NCBI RefSeq assembly: GCF_004784465.1
Contig: NZ_SRRU01000004.1
Coordinates: 521,751-585,750 of the forward strand
DNA from: Streptomyces griseoluteus
GTDB taxonomy: Bacteria > Actinomycetota > Actinomycetes > Streptomycetales > Streptomycetaceae
DNA length: 64,000 nt
Direction of reading: 5' to 3'
The position numbers and the translations under genes were made by a program. The notes below the pieces were generated by a model that saw only the letters and a list, made by a program, of their open reading frames with translations, was not told the origin of the DNA and ran no database searches. Below, piece after piece: positions 1-11,658 of this stretch (position 1 is the stretch's first letter; each line of letters starts with the position of its first letter).

Positions 1-1582
1 AACCCAGGTTCACCCCGATGGCGATGGCCATGGCCAGCGACACGGCCTGGGCCAGCGACACCAGCCCCTTGTCCACCTGGCTCTGCGCGATGGACAGCAG
101 ACCGAAGTACGTGGCCGAACCGGGCAGCAGCGGCCCGATCGCGGCCGTGGTGTACGGCAGCGCGGACGCGAACTGATAGCGCGCCAGCAACTGCCCGAAG
201 AGGCCCACCAGACCGGCCGCCACCGCCGTGGAGGCCACCGGCGAGATGTCCGCGGTGTAGCGCAGCGCGCCGTACACCGACCAGGCGACACCGCCGTTGA
301 GCGTCACCCACAGCACGGTCGAGCGCTCCTGCTGGAGCAGCACCGCGAAGGTCAGCGACAGCACCATGGACGCCAGGATCTGCAGCACCGGCCGGGACTG
401 GATGTTCAGCGCCGCGTCCGGGTTCAGCTCGCCGCCCACCTGCACGCCGAAGTACAGCACCGTCAGCACGCCGATCACGATGGCGACGAAGAAGTACATG
501 ACCTCCAGCAGCCGCGCCGACGCGGTGATGTAGAAGCCCGTCAGCCCGTCCTGCACGCCCGCCACCAGCGCCCGCCCGGGCAGCAGCGCGAAGAGTCCAC
601 CGGTGACCACCGCGGACGCCTTCACGTCCACGTTTGCCAGCGCGAACGCCACCCCGATCGCGGCGGGCGGCATCGCGGCCACCGTGAACTGGTAGAACTC
701 CGGCAGCCCGCGCCCGGCCAGCAGCCAGGCCAGCCGGTCGCCGAGCATCGCGCCCAGCGCGGCCGCGACGAACACGATCGCGTCACCGCCGACCAGCACC
801 GAGGCCGCGCCCGCCAGCCCGCCGCTGGCCAGGGTCAGCGCCCAGCCGGGGTAGGGGTGCCGGTTGCGCCGCATCTCCGCCAGTCGGCGGTACGCCTCCT
901 CGAGGGAGAGGTGCGTCTCGGGGTCCGTGATGTCGTCCACCAGCCGGAAGACGGCCGCCAGCCGGGTGTAGTCGGTGCCGCGCCTGCGGACCGTCCGGGA
1001 CGCCGTCACCGGGTCCTCCACCAGGGAGGGCTGGTAGGTGATCGACAGCAGCGTGAAGGTCACCGTCGGCTCGCAGCGGTCCAGCCCGTAGGACCGGCAC
1101 ACCGCGAACATCGCGGCCTCCACGTCCTCGGCGCCCTCACCGCCCGCGAGCAGCAGCTCGCCGATACGCAGGGTCAGGTCGAGCACGCGCGGTACCGCGG
1201 GGCCCTCGTCCTCGGAGCGCGCCACCGGCTCCAGCGCCGGCCGCTCGGCCACCGGCATGCGCAGCATCGTGCGCATCCGGTCCTGCCAGGGCGCGTCCGT
1301 GACCAGCGTGATCATCGGAACACCTGTCGCGGGGGTGAACGCGGCCGGGGCGTCCTTGACGCTGTACGTGCGCGGCGTGTTGAACGCCGAGCCCTCCGGC
1401 TCGCTCTCCGGCTGCGCCGACTCCAGCCCCTTGGGCACGGCGAACTCGGACGTCGTCTCCGATTCGCCGCCTCCCCTGGCGACCGCGAGTCCCTCCGGAA
1501 TGGCGAACTCGGACGTGATCTCCGGGTCGAACGTGGCCCGCGCCTCGTCCGACCGGGGCTTGCGGTCCTCCGCCTCCGACAC
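1..1582 (-). CDS. Threonine/serine exporter family (ThrE-type) membrane protein, partial at the left edge
   Basis: Translated right to left from a GTG at 1582, with no stop before position 1, so the C-terminus is missing. A cytoplasmic N-terminal part of about 150 residues is followed by the ThrE domain (about residues 165-290, helical, with the text ILLAGGEGAEDVE typical of the family) and at least eight hydrophobic segments of the ThrE and ThrE_2 membrane domains. The family exports Thr and Ser by proton antiport. The tail carries two near-identical copies of TSEFA(I/V)P(E/K)GL, 21 codons apart. An in-frame GTG at 1606 is an alternative start; 1582 is preferred because a GGGAG lies about 10 nt upstream. 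It is transcribed in the same direction as ppa. Confidence 0.85.
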   Translation of the reverse strand, partial: MSEAEDRKPRSDEARATFDPEITSEFAIPEGLAVARGGGESETTSEFAVPKGLESAQPESEPEGSAFNTPRTYSVKDAPAAFTPATGVPMITLVTDAPWQDRMRTMLRMPVAERPALEPVARSEDEGPAVPRVLDLTLRIGELLLAGGEGAEDVEAAMFAVCRSYGLDRCEPTVTFTLLSITYQPSLVEDPVTASRTVRRRGTDYTRLAAVFRLVDDITDPETHLSLEEAYRRLAEMRRNRHPYPGWALTLASGGLAGAASVLVGGDAIVFVAAALGAMLGDRLAWLLAGRGLPEFYQFTVAAMPPAAIGVAFALANVDVKASAVVTGGLFALLPGRALVAGVQDGLTGFYITASARLLEVMYFFVAIVIGVLTVLYFGVQVGGELNPDAALNIQSRPVLQILASMVLSLTFAVLLQQERSTVLWVTLNGGVAWSVYGALRYTADISPVASTAVAAGLVGLFGQLLARYQFASALPYTTAAIGPLLPGSATYFGLLSIAQSQVDKGLVSLAQAVSLAMAIAIGVNLG

Positions 1583-1699
1583 CTCGCACCGCTCCCTGAA
1601 CGACACCTTCCGATTACGCCTCAGTATGCGCGTGAACGCGCGAACGGGCCGCACCGCCCCCACCGGGGCGGCGCGACCCGCTCATCGCGGAACGGCAGG

Positions 1700-2191
1700 T
1701 CAGTGACCGCCCTGCTCCTCCAGGCGCTTGTACGAGCGCTCGATCTCCGCCTCGGCCTCCTGACGGCCCACCCAGTTGGCGCCCTCGACCGACTTGCCCG
1801 GCTCCAGGTCCTTGTAGACCTCGAAGAAGTGCTGGATCTCCAGGCGGTCGAACTCCGACACGTGGTGGATGTCGCGCAGGTGCTCCACGCGCGGGTCCGT
1901 CGACGGGACGCACAGCAGCTTGTCGTCGCCGCCGGCCTCGTCGGTCATGCGGAACATGCCGATCGCGCGGCAGCGGATCAGGCAGCCCGGGAACGTGGGC
2001 TCGTCGAGGATGACGAGCGCGTCCAGCGGGTCGCCGTCCTCGCCGAGCGTGTTCTCGACGAATCCGTAGTCGGTCGGGTAGGCGGTCGAGGTGAAGAGGC
2101 GACGGTCCAGGCGGATCCGACCGGTCTCGTGGTCCACCTCGTACTTGTTCCGCGAACCCTTCGGGATCTCGATCGTGACGTCGAACTCCAC
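1700..2191 (-). CDS. ppa: Inorganic pyrophosphatase
   Basis: A 163-residue family I soluble pyrophosphatase that hydrolyses PPi to two phosphates in the cytoplasm and pulls biosynthetic reactions forward. The signature D-G-D-P-L-D is at residues 52-57, and the metal-binding acidic residues and the [11 protein letters not shown] substrate-binding start are intact. Length equals the bacterial type. GTG 2191 is chosen because GGAGGAG sits directly upstream; an in-frame ATG at 2206 lies within that ribosome-binding sequence and is unlikely to be the start. It is divergent from dacB, with about 80 bp shared as the promoter region. Confidence 0.95.
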   Translation of the reverse strand: MEFDVTIEIPKGSRNKYEVDHETGRIRLDRRLFTSTAYPTDYGFVENTLGEDGDPLDALVILDEPTFPGCLIRCRAIGMFRMTDEAGGDDKLLCVPSTDPRVEHLRDIHHVSEFDRLEIQHFFEVYKDLEPGKSVEGANWVGRQEAEAEIERSYKRLEEQGGH

Positions 2192-2270
2192 CGGTGGCTC
2201 CTCCATGATCAGCGCATAGTTCTGGTGATTAAGTGTCCCTCACGCAGGAGTGTGATCGCGAAAGGGGCTG

Positions 2271-3866
2271 GTGGTCGTGCCGGAGCTGGGACCTTTGCGG
2301 TCCGTGAGACCGCGTGTGAAGCGGCTCGCGGACGCCCTACGACCGAGTCTGGCGCACACCGCGTCCGTCGTGAAACCACGTCTCGCCCGGTTGACGTCCA
2401 CCCTGCGTCCCGGACCCGGCCGGTCCGGTCCCAGGCCCTCCCGGACCTGGTACTTCACCGCCTCGGCGGCCACCGCCGGACTGGCCCTGGCCGCCGGCGC
2501 AGTGGCCGTGGCCGGCCCCTTCGACGGCGCGGGTCAGCGTACGGCCGAGCGGGACCGCGCGGTCGCACTCACGCTCGCACGTGGCGCAGATCACGACGGC
2601 GGCGGCACCGGGGGAGGCGGCACCGCGTCCGTACCGAGCGCCCCGCCCGTGCTGCGCGCGCTCGGCGGCGCCGCGGAGCCCGCGAAGTCCGGCAAGCTGC
2701 CCCCGAGGGGCATCGCGGGCGTCCTGGCCCCCTTGCTGACCGACCCCGCCCTCGGCCAGGGCCAGGCCGCGGCCGTCGTGGACGTGACCACCGGGAGCCG
2801 CCTCTACGGGACCCACTCCGACCAGGCGTTCACCCCCGCCTCCACCACCAAGATCGCCACCGCGGTGGCGGCGCTGTCCGCGCTCGGCCCCGACCACCGG
2901 CTGACCACCCGGACCGCGCTCGACCCCGACACCCGCGAACTGGTCCTGGTCGGCGGCGGCGACCCCACCCTCACGGCGCACAAGGCGAGCGGCGGCTGGG
3001 CGAGCCTGCGCACCCTCGCCGCCGGCACCGCCGCCGCGCTGAAGAAGCGGGGCGTCGAGAAAGTCACGCTGTCCTACGACACGACGCTCTACTCCGGTCC
3101 CTCGCAGCACCCCATCGGCGTCAACGACAACCTCGCCGAGGTCACCGCCCTCATCGCGGACGAGGGCCGCACGGACAACTCCACCAGCGGGCCGGTGACC
3201 CGCGTGGCCGACCCGGCCGCCGAGGCCGCCCGCACCTTCGCGGGGTTGCTGAAGGGGGCGGGCATCAAGGCGACCCCGCCCGGCCCCTCCAAGGCCACCT
3301 CACGCGCGACGACCCTCGCTTCCGTCTCCTCGCCCCCGCTGTCCGACGTGGTCGAGCGGATGCTGACCAACAGCGACAACGACATCGCCGAGGCGCTGGC
3401 CCGGCAGACCGCCCTCGCCTCCGGGCAGCCCGGCAGCTTCGCGGGCGGCGCCAAGGCCGTCGCCGCCCGGCTGACCAAGCTCGGGCTGCCGATGCGCGGC
3501 GCCTCCTTCCACGACGGCAGCGGGCTCGACCGGGACGACCGGCTCACCGCCGACCTCCTGACCTCGCTGCTCGCCGCCGCCGCCGACCCCGCCCGGCCCG
3601 GCCTGCGACCCGTCCTCACCGGCCTGCCCGTCGGCGGGTTCACCGGCACCCTCGCCGAGCGCTACGCCGGCGGCGGCGCGGCCGGCCTCATCCGCGCCAA
3701 GACCGGCACCCTGACCGGCGTCAACTCCCTCGCCGGCACGGTCGTCACCAAGGACGGCCGCCTCCTCACCTTCGCCTTCCTCACCTCGGGCACCACCGAC
3801 CCCCAGTCCGCCCAGTCCGCCCTGGACCACACGGCGACCAGCCTGGCCAACTGCGGCTGCGGCTAG
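2271..3866 (+). CDS. dacB: D-alanyl-D-alanine carboxypeptidase/endopeptidase (PBP4 class C, peptidase S13)
   Basis: A 531-residue penicillin-binding protein that trims or opens peptidoglycan cross-links outside the membrane. The three active-site motifs are visible: STTK at 191-194 (nucleophile Ser191), SDN at 368-370 and KTG at 477-479. The N-terminal 60 residues are basic, followed by a membrane segment at about 62-82 that acts as signal anchor, then a Gly-rich linker. Length and motif spacing fit the S13 family with its inserted domain between motifs 1 and 2. Start GTG 2271 follows AAAGGGG. It heads a rightward run with the DUF2342 gene, tilS, hpt and ftsH. Confidence 0.93.
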   Translation: MVVPELGPLRSVRPRVKRLADALRPSLAHTASVVKPRLARLTSTLRPGPGRSGPRPSRTWYFTASAATAGLALAAGAVAVAGPFDGAGQRTAERDRAVALTLARGADHDGGGTGGGGTASVPSAPPVLRALGGAAEPAKSGKLPPRGIAGVLAPLLTDPALGQGQAAAVVDVTTGSRLYGTHSDQAFTPASTTKIATAVAALSALGPDHRLTTRTALDPDTRELVLVGGGDPTLTAHKASGGWASLRTLAAGTAAALKKRGVEKVTLSYDTTLYSGPSQHPIGVNDNLAEVTALIADEGRTDNSTSGPVTRVADPAAEAARTFAGLLKGAGIKATPPGPSKATSRATTLASVSSPPLSDVVERMLTNSDNDIAEALARQTALASGQPGSFAGGAKAVAARLTKLGLPMRGASFHDGSGLDRDDRLTADLLTSLLAAAADPARPGLRPVLTGLPVGGFTGTLAERYAGGGAAGLIRAKTGTLTGVNSLAGTVVTKDGRLLTFAFLTSGTTDPQSAQSALDHTATSLANCGCG

Positions 3867-3979
3867 CCTCCGGCGGTCCGCCGGGGGTCCGGCCGGGCGG
3901 GGGTCCGGGCAGCCGACCGGGCCGGACGGGGCCCCGGCCCGGCCCGGTTCGCGGACTGCCCCGAGGGCGGGGGCTCACG

Positions 3980-3994
3980 TACGGTTGACGCATG
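3980..3994 (+). promoter_or_regulatory. Probable leaderless promoter of the DUF2342 gene
   Basis: TACGGT (3980-3985) is followed by exactly six bases and then the ATG at 3992. This is the spacing expected when transcription begins at or next to the start codon. No ribosome-binding sequence precedes the ATG. Confidence 0.5.
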
Positions 3995-5131
3995 ACGAGC
4001 TTCGGTGGCACCGCTTCTCAGGGGATGGTCGACTGGAACCTCGCGGTGGCGACCGCGACGCGGCTCGTGCGGCCGGGGCCGGAGATCACCAGGGACGAGG
4101 CCAGGGCGGTGGTGGCCGAACTGCGTCGGCACGCCAAGGTCTCCGAGGAACACGTCCGCGCCTTCACCCGCATGGGGACCGAGGACGTCCACGACACCCC
4201 CGTACTGGTCGTCGACCGGCCCGGCTGGGTACGGGCCAACGTCGCCGGGTTCCGGGAGCTGCTGAGGCCGCTGCTCGAGAAGATGCACGAGCGGCGCGGC
4301 TCCGGCGCGGGCAACGCCGTCCTCGGTGCCGTCGGCGGCAAGGTGACCGGCGTGGAACTCGGCATGCTGCTGTCGTTCCTGTCCTCCCGTGTCCTCGGCC
4401 AGTACGAGACCTTCGCCCCCGCCGCCCCCGACCTGCCCGCCGGTACCGCGCCCGGCGGAGGCGGCCGGCTGCTGCTCGTCGCGCCGAACATCGTCCACGT
4501 GGAGCGTGAACTCGACGTGGACCCCCACGACTTCCGGCTCTGGGTGTGCCTGCACGAGGAGACCCACCGCACCCAGTTCACCGCCGTGCCCTGGCTCCGC
4601 GACCACCTGGAGGGCGAGATCCAGGCGTTCCTCGCGGAGACCGACGTCGACCCGATGACGTTCCTCGAACGCGTCCGGGACGCCGCCCAGTCGCTCGCCG
4701 GGGGCCGCCCCGAGGGCGAGCAGGAGGACAGCGGACGCTCGCTGGTGGAACTGGTCCAGAGCCCGGCCCAGCGGGAGATCCTCGGCCGCCTCACCGCCGT
4801 CATGTCCCTGCTGGAGGGGCACGCCGACTTCGTCATGGACGGCGTCGGCCCCGACGTCGTGCCGAGCGTCGCCGAGATCCGCGAGAAGTTCCAGCAGCGC
4901 CGGGCCAAGGGCGCCTCCCGCCTCGACCTCGCGCTGCGCAAGCTCCTCGGGCTCGACGCCAAGCTGCGCCAGTACCGCGACGGCGAGCGCTTCGTCCGCG
5001 CGGTCGTGGACGAGGTCGGCATGGACGGCTTCAACCGGGTGTGGACCTCGCCCAACACGCTGCCCACCAAGGCCGAGATCTCCGACCCGGCCGGCTGGGT
5101 CGCGCGTGTGCACCGCACGACTGAACCCTGA
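3992..5131 (+). CDS. Zinc-dependent metalloprotease, DUF2342 (F420-biosynthesis-associated family)
   Basis: A 379-residue actinobacterial protein of the DUF2342 family, annotated elsewhere as zinc-dependent metalloprotease or as associated with coenzyme F420 biosynthesis. A zinc-binding H-E-E-T-H is at residues 188-192, inside WVCLHEETHRTQF. No signal peptide or membrane segment is seen, so it is probably cytoplasmic. Its substrate is not known. It lies between dacB and tilS in the conserved Streptomyces order. The start codon has a leaderless-type -10 box six bases upstream instead of a ribosome-binding site. Confidence 0.85.
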   Translation: MTSFGGTASQGMVDWNLAVATATRLVRPGPEITRDEARAVVAELRRHAKVSEEHVRAFTRMGTEDVHDTPVLVVDRPGWVRANVAGFRELLRPLLEKMHERRGSGAGNAVLGAVGGKVTGVELGMLLSFLSSRVLGQYETFAPAAPDLPAGTAPGGGGRLLLVAPNIVHVERELDVDPHDFRLWVCLHEETHRTQFTAVPWLRDHLEGEIQAFLAETDVDPMTFLERVRDAAQSLAGGRPEGEQEDSGRSLVELVQSPAQREILGRLTAVMSLLEGHADFVMDGVGPDVVPSVAEIREKFQQRRAKGASRLDLALRKLLGLDAKLRQYRDGERFVRAVVDEVGMDGFNRVWTSPNTLPTKAEISDPAGWVARVHRTTEP

Positions 5132-5299
5132 GAGCGGGCGGACGGCAGGGAAACGCCCCTCCAATCACCCGTCCGAGGGACCGTCAGCCATGCGTAGGCG
5201 TGCAATGCTCGGGGAAGGGCCCGCTTCTGTCACCATCGACGCACTCTGAGTGACCGGACTTCGGGCTCGTCCCCCGAAACTTCATGAAGGGAACCGGAC

Positions 5300-6403
5300 A
5301 TGGGTCCCCATCCCGCGGTCGCGGCGATACGCCTGGCGGTCCGCCGCGTCCTCCACGACATCGCCACCGGCCAGGCCGCCGAGCACGGCAGCACCGCCCA
5401 CGGCGGCAGCGGCCAAGGTGCCGTCGCGGTCGCCCACCGAACCGGCGGGCCGAGTACCGCGCAGCGCCACCGGGGCCCCGCCCCCGCCACCGCGCCGCTC
5501 GTCCTCGTCGCCTGCTCCGGCGGCGCCGACTCCATGGCGCTCGCCTCCGCCCTCGCCTTCGAGGCCCCCCGCCTCGGCCTGCGCGCAGGCGGCGTCACCG
5601 TCGACCACGGCCTCCAGCCCGGCTCCGCCCTGCGCGCCGAGGAGGTCGCCCTCAGGCTGCGCGAACTCGGCCTGGAGCCCGTCGAGTCCGTCACCGTCAC
5701 CGTGGGCCGCGACGGCGGCCCCGAGGCGGCCGCGCGGGACGCCCGGTACGCCGCCCTGGACGCCACCGCCGAACGCCACGGCGCCGCCGCCGTCCTGCTC
5801 GGCCACACCAGGGACGACCAGGCCGAGACCGTCCTGCTCGGCCTCGCCCGCGGCTCCGGCATCCGCTCCCTGTCCGGCATGGCCGCGGTCTCGGGGGCCG
5901 ACGGCCGTTACCGGCGCCCGTTCCTCCAGCTCGACCGGCAGACCGCCCGCAAGGCGTGCCTGGTCCAGTCGCTGCCCGTCTGGGACGACCCGCACAACAC
6001 CGACCCGGCCTACACCCGCTCCCGGCTGCGCCACGAGGGCCTGCCCGCGCTGGAGAAGGCGCTCGGCAAGGGCGTCGTGGAGGCGCTCGCCCGCACCGCC
6101 CAGCTCTCCCGCGACGACGCCGACGCCCTGGACGCCTGGGCCGGCCAGGCCGAGTCCTCCGTACGGGACGCCGAGGGCGTGCTGGAGTGCGCCAAGCTCT
6201 ACGCACTGCCGCCCGCCGTGCGCCGCCGGGTACTGCGCCGGGCCGCCATCGATGCGGGCGCTCCGGCCGGTTCGCTCTTCGCCCGGCACATCGAGGAGAT
6301 GGACCGCCTGATCACCGGCTGGCGCGGCCAGGGAGCCATCAATCTGCCGGGCAAGGTCGTCGCCCAGCGGCAGGGTGGCAGACTGGTGATTCGGCAAGGC
6401 TGA
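5300..6403 (+). CDS. tilS: tRNA(Ile)-lysidine synthase
   Basis: A 367-residue PP-loop ATPase that attaches lysine to C34 of the CAU-anticodon isoleucine tRNA, so that AUA is read as Ile. The PP-loop motif SGGADS is at residues 73-78 after a roughly 55-residue low-complexity N-terminal extension rich in Gly, Ala and His. The conserved [15 protein letters not shown] segment follows. Length fits the short actinobacterial form lacking the full C-terminal domains. ATG 5300 is preceded by GAAGGG. It is followed by hpt after about 85 bp, a pairing common in actinobacteria and Firmicutes (tilS-hpt-ftsH). Confidence 0.93.
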   Translation: MGPHPAVAAIRLAVRRVLHDIATGQAAEHGSTAHGGSGQGAVAVAHRTGGPSTAQRHRGPAPATAPLVLVACSGGADSMALASALAFEAPRLGLRAGGVTVDHGLQPGSALRAEEVALRLRELGLEPVESVTVTVGRDGGPEAAARDARYAALDATAERHGAAAVLLGHTRDDQAETVLLGLARGSGIRSLSGMAAVSGADGRYRRPFLQLDRQTARKACLVQSLPVWDDPHNTDPAYTRSRLRHEGLPALEKALGKGVVEALARTAQLSRDDADALDAWAGQAESSVRDAEGVLECAKLYALPPAVRRRVLRRAAIDAGAPAGSLFARHIEEMDRLITGWRGQGAINLPGKVVAQRQGGRLVIRQG

Positions 6404-6489
6404 AATCCCGACCCCCGGAGCCCGACTCCGACGGGCCGGGCCTGCCGGTGGCCGCCGGCGCGGCCGTAAATGCGGGACGACCGAAAGTG

Positions 6490-7050
6490 ATGCGGGTGGA
6501 CGCGAAAGACATGGGTGCCGACCTCCAGCGGGTGCTCATCACCAAGGAACAGATCGACGCGAAGCTGGCCGACCTGGCCGCGAAGATCGACGCGGAGTAC
6601 GCGGGCAAGGACCTGCTGATCGTCGGTGTCCTCAAGGGCGCCGTCATGGTCATGGCGGACCTGGCGCGTGCGCTGTCCACCCCCGTCACCATGGACTGGA
6701 TGGCCGTGTCCTCCTATGGCGCGGGCACCCAGTCCTCCGGTGTCGTCCGCATCCTCAAGGACCTCGACACCGACATCAAGGGCCGGCACGTCCTGATCGT
6801 CGAGGACATCATCGACTCCGGGCTGACCCTGTCCTGGCTGATCAACAACCTCGGCTCGCGCGAGCCCGCCTCCCTGAAGGTGTGCACGCTGCTGCGCAAG
6901 CCGGACGCCGCCAAGGTCTCCATCGACGTGGAGTGGGTCGGCTTCGACATCCCGAACGAGTTCGTGGTCGGCTACGGCCTGGACTACGCCGAGAAGTACC
7001 GGAACCTCCCGTTCGTCGGTACGCTCGCGCCCCACGTCTACGGCGGCTGA
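6490..7050 (+). CDS. hpt: Hypoxanthine phosphoribosyltransferase
   Basis: A 186-residue purine salvage enzyme converting hypoxanthine or guanine plus PRPP into IMP or GMP in the cytoplasm. The PRPP-binding motif [10 protein letters not shown] is at residues 104-113, and the flexible-loop SSYG is near 74-77. Length is typical. GTG 6487 is an alternative start one codon earlier, with GGGACGACCGAAA upstream. It is the middle gene of tilS-hpt-ftsH. Confidence 0.95.
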   Translation: MRVDAKDMGADLQRVLITKEQIDAKLADLAAKIDAEYAGKDLLIVGVLKGAVMVMADLARALSTPVTMDWMAVSSYGAGTQSSGVVRILKDLDTDIKGRHVLIVEDIIDSGLTLSWLINNLGSREPASLKVCTLLRKPDAAKVSIDVEWVGFDIPNEFVVGYGLDYAEKYRNLPFVGTLAPHVYGG

Positions 7051-7244
7051 CCCCAGTGGCGCACACCGCCGGGGAAGATCGGGAACCCCGGCGGGCTCCG
7101 TGACGTTGGAGCATTGGAAGACGGGCCCTGGTCCGTCCGGGCCGCCGAGCGCGGCTGCGGACGACGAGGCTGGGGTACCGTCAGAAGAACTGTCTTATCA
7201 AACTCACTATGGCAGGAGGGACGGGGCGTCACCGCTCCGTGTGG

Positions 7245-9284
<2,040 letters not shown>

Positions 9285-9312
9285 CGCTCCCTCCGGCCAC
9301 TGGCCGGAATGT

Positions 9313-9354
9313 ATGCCGCGCCCCCCGGGTTCTAGCCTGGGGGGCGCGGCATTT
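9313..9354 (+). terminator. Strong hairpin terminator after ftsH
   Basis: A perfect 14-bp stem (ATGCCGCGCCCCCC at 9313-9326 pairing with 9339-9352) with a 12-nt loop, then TT. It lies 29 bp after the ftsH stop and before folE. The loop contains TAGCCT, which could also serve folE as a -10 box. Confidence 0.75.
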
Positions 9355-9395
9355 CACCATGCCCGCGCGCTGGACGCACAGGAACGAGGCACCAC

Positions 9396-10001
9396 ATGAC
9401 CGACGCCGTGACGCTGGCCGGAGACGGCACCATCGGTGAGTTCGACGAGAAACGCGCCGAGAACGCCGTCCGCGAGCTCCTGATTGCCGTCGGCGAGGAC
9501 CCCGACCGCGAGGGGCTCCGGGAAACCCCGGCACGGGTGGCACGGGCGTACCGGGAGCTGCTGGCGGGGCTTCGGCAGAAGCCCGAGGAGGTGCTGACGA
9601 CCACGTTCGACCTGGGGCACGACGAGATGGTCCTGGTGAAGGACATCGAGATCGTCTCCCTCTGCGAGCACCATCTGCTGCCCTTCCACGGGGTGGCCCA
9701 CGTCGGCTACATTCCGGCCGAGTCGGGCAAGATCACCGGTTTGTCCAAGCTGGCGCGCCTGGTCGAGGTGTTCGCCAGGAGGCCGCAGGTGCAGGAGCGG
9801 CTCACCACCCAGATCGCGGACTCCCTGATGGGCATTCTCGAAGCCCGTGGCGCGATCGTCGTCATCGAGGCCGAGCACATGTGCATGTCGGTACGCGGCA
9901 TTCGCAAGCCCGGCGCGAAGACCACCACCTCGGCGGTGCGCGGCCAGCTCCGGGACTCCACCACCCGCGCCGAGGCGATGAGCCTGATACTGGCGCGCTG
10001 A
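9396..10001 (+). CDS. folE: GTP cyclohydrolase I
   Basis: A 201-residue enzyme of the type I GTP cyclohydrolase family that converts GTP to 7,8-dihydroneopterin triphosphate, the first step of folate synthesis. Zinc ligands are Cys90, His93 and Cys163 ([10 protein letters not shown] and the later EHMCMSVRG). Length is normal. It starts at ATG 9396 after GAACGAGGCACCAC. It is convergent with the DUF3180-folK-folB-folP cluster, so the folate genes meet tail to tail here. Confidence 0.96.
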   Translation: MTDAVTLAGDGTIGEFDEKRAENAVRELLIAVGEDPDREGLRETPARVARAYRELLAGLRQKPEEVLTTTFDLGHDEMVLVKDIEIVSLCEHHLLPFHGVAHVGYIPAESGKITGLSKLARLVEVFARRPQVQERLTTQIADSLMGILEARGAIVVIEAEHMCMSVRGIRKPGAKTTTSAVRGQLRDSTTRAEAMSLILAR

Positions 10002-10035
10002 ACCGCGCGCCTGTTCACCCCACCCGATCCGGCGG

Positions 10036-10060
10036 ACCGGCGGCCCCTCAGGCCGCCGGT
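10036..10060. terminator. Hairpin between convergent folE and the DUF3180 gene
   Basis: ACCGGCGGCC (10036-10045) and GGCCGCCGGT (10051-10060) form a perfect 10-bp stem with a 5-nt loop that contains the stop of the DUF3180 gene. It can act as a terminator for folE and also covers the end of the opposite gene. Confidence 0.55.
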
Positions 10061-10536
10061 TCTGTGCCGGTGGGTGGGGTGTCGTCGTCCTCGGGGAGGC
10101 GGCAGACGCGTTCGAGGAGGAGGGCGGCCGCTATGACCGCGAAGCCGGCGAGGACGGAGAAGCCGGCGTAGATGGCCTGGTCGCGGCGGGCGGGGATGTC
10201 GAGGAGTTCCAGCAGGAGGACGCCGGTGCCCCCGTAGACGCCGCTGACCAGGGCGGCGACCAGCGCGCTGGCGTGGGCGAAGACGACCGCGCGGGCGGCC
10301 ATCATGGGGTCGACGCCCTTGGCGTCGGGACGGCGCTCGCGCTGGGCCTTGAGGCGGGCGCGCAGGGAGAGCGCCGTGGCGAACAGGATCACGGCGATCA
10401 GCGCGAGCACGATGGGCGCGGCCACCGGTACGCCGGGCAGGGTGCCGAGCGAGTTCCAGAGGCGCGCGCCGGCCCAGGACAGGACTCCGGCGACGACGAA
10501 CACGCCTGCCAGCACCCTGATGCGAAGCTGTTTCAC
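10048..10536 (-). CDS. DUF3180 membrane protein
   Basis: A 162-residue protein with four predicted membrane segments (about 8-26, 38-58, 82-103 and 122-142) and an acidic C-terminal tail. DUF3180 proteins are an actinobacterial family of unknown function, regularly encoded right after folK. It starts at ATG 10536, 60 bp after folK on the same strand, and is the last gene of the leftward folate operon. Its function is not known. Confidence 0.85.
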   Translation of the reverse strand: MKQLRIRVLAGVFVVAGVLSWAGARLWNSLGTLPGVPVAAPIVLALIAVILFATALSLRARLKAQRERRPDAKGVDPMMAARAVVFAHASALVAALVSGVYGGTGVLLLELLDIPARRDQAIYAGFSVLAGFAVIAAALLLERVCRLPEDDDTPPTGTEPAA

Positions 10537-10596
10537 GGTGTCCCTTCAGGTCCCCCCGGACCGTGCCGGGCCCGTGGTCGTTGTCGACCTTAACGA

Positions 10597-11208
10597 CTAC
10601 TCGGGCAGTCGGAGTTCCAGATCCGCGCGGGGCGCGACTCCCTCGCGGGTGACGGCGGACAGCAGACCGGCGACCGAGCCCTGGCCGGGCAGCTCGGCGG
10701 CGGGGTCCACGTCGTGCCAGGGGGCGAGGACGAAGGCCCGCTCGTGGGCGCGCGGGTGGGGGAGGGTGAGCCGGGGGTCGGCGGAGGTGACGTCGGCGTA
10801 GGACACGATGTCGACGTCCAGGGTGCGCGGGCCCCACTGCTCGTCGCGGACCCGGTGGAACGCCTCCTCGACCGCCTGCGCCCGCTCCAGCAGCGAGGAC
10901 GGCGGCAGGGTGGTCTTCAGGACCACGACCGCGTTCAGGTACGAGGGCTGGCTGCCGGGCTCGACGCCCCACGGCTCGGTCTCGTACACCGGGGATACGG
11001 CCTTGACGCGGACGCCAGGGGTGTCCTCCAGGGCGTCCACGGCGCCCTGGAGGGTCTCCAGGCGGTTGCCGAGGTTGGAGCCGAGGGAGAGGACGGCCCG
11101 CTGGGGGTTGTGCAGGGTGGAGTCGGCGTCGTCGACCTGCTGGACGACGGACGCGGGCACCGGCTGGACGGTCGGGTCGCTGTGACCCTTGCGGAAGGGG
11201 CGGGTCAT
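10597..11208 (-). CDS. folK: 2-amino-4-hydroxy-6-hydroxymethyldihydropteridine diphosphokinase
   Basis: A 203-residue pyrophosphokinase that transfers pyrophosphate from ATP to 6-hydroxymethyl-dihydropterin, supplying the substrate of FolP. It shows SLGSNLGNR near the start of the domain (about residues 42-50), the ETEPWG loop and the GPRTLDVDIV metal-binding motif. About 35 N-terminal residues precede the conserved domain. The ATG overlaps the folB stop as ATGA, so translation of the two is probably coupled. Confidence 0.94.
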   Translation of the reverse strand: MTRPFRKGHSDPTVQPVPASVVQQVDDADSTLHNPQRAVLSLGSNLGNRLETLQGAVDALEDTPGVRVKAVSPVYETEPWGVEPGSQPSYLNAVVVLKTTLPPSSLLERAQAVEEAFHRVRDEQWGPRTLDVDIVSYADVTSADPRLTLPHPRAHERAFVLAPWHDVDPAAELPGQGSVAGLLSAVTREGVAPRADLELRLPE

Positions 11209-11564
11209 GCTCGGCTCCGGAGGATGGTGACGGTCACGTCGTCGAAGGGGACGGTGATCGGGGCGTCCGGCTTGTGGACGCAGACCTCGACCTCCTGGAC
11301 CCCCTCGTGCTTCAGACAGGTCTGCGCGATCCGCTCGGCGAGGGTCTCGATCAGGTTGACCGGCTCGCCCTCGACCACGGCGACGGCCTCCTCGGCCACG
11401 ATGCCGTAGTGCACGGTCTTGGTGAGGTCGTCGTCGGCCGCGGCCGGGCGGGTGTCCAGACCCAGGACGAGGTCCACGATGAAGGTCTGGCCCTCCTCGC
11501 GTTCCCTGGGGAACACCCCGTGGTGCCCACGGGCCTTCAGGCCCCGCAGCGCGACACGATCCAC
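11205..11564 (-). CDS. folB: Dihydroneopterin aldolase
   Basis: A 119-residue aldolase that cleaves 7,8-dihydroneopterin to 6-hydroxymethyl-dihydropterin and glycolaldehyde. It begins VDRVALRGLKARGHHGV and holds the conserved ETLAERIA segment and a C-terminal KPDAPI motif. GTG 11564 has AGGAG about nine bases upstream; longer readings toward 11669 lack such a site. Its stop overlaps the folK start by 4 bp. Confidence 0.94.
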   Translation of the reverse strand: MDRVALRGLKARGHHGVFPREREEGQTFIVDLVLGLDTRPAAADDDLTKTVHYGIVAEEAVAVVEGEPVNLIETLAERIAQTCLKHEGVQEVEVCVHKPDAPITVPFDDVTVTILRSRA

Positions 11565-11635
11565 GCGAATCACTCCTGCAATCGTCGGGAACGGCCGGTC
11601 GCTGCCGCACTCGGGCGGCATCCCGGCCCTGAACG

Positions 11636-11658
11636 AATCTACCTGCGCGCACGGACAA
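11636..11658 (-). promoter_or_regulatory. Candidate folB promoter
   Basis: On the minus strand TTGTCCGTG (11658-11650), eight bases, then TAGATT (11641-11636). The -10 box is good and would start a transcript about 65 nt before folB. The shape resembles the radA damage promoter but has C where R is expected in TTGTCRGTG, so only promoter activity is proposed. The 234-bp gap 11565-11798 holds no gene that can be seen. Confidence 0.35.

Noticed and set aside
2337..3110. Long open frames antisense to dacB and to many other genes
   Set aside because: High third-position GC creates open frames on the opposite strand; their composition is low-complexity Arg/Gly/Pro and they lack start context.
11636..11658. 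folB promoter as a member of the damage regulon
   Set aside because: The geometry matches, but the element reads TTGTCCGTG, violating the R position, and folB has no known link to DNA damage.
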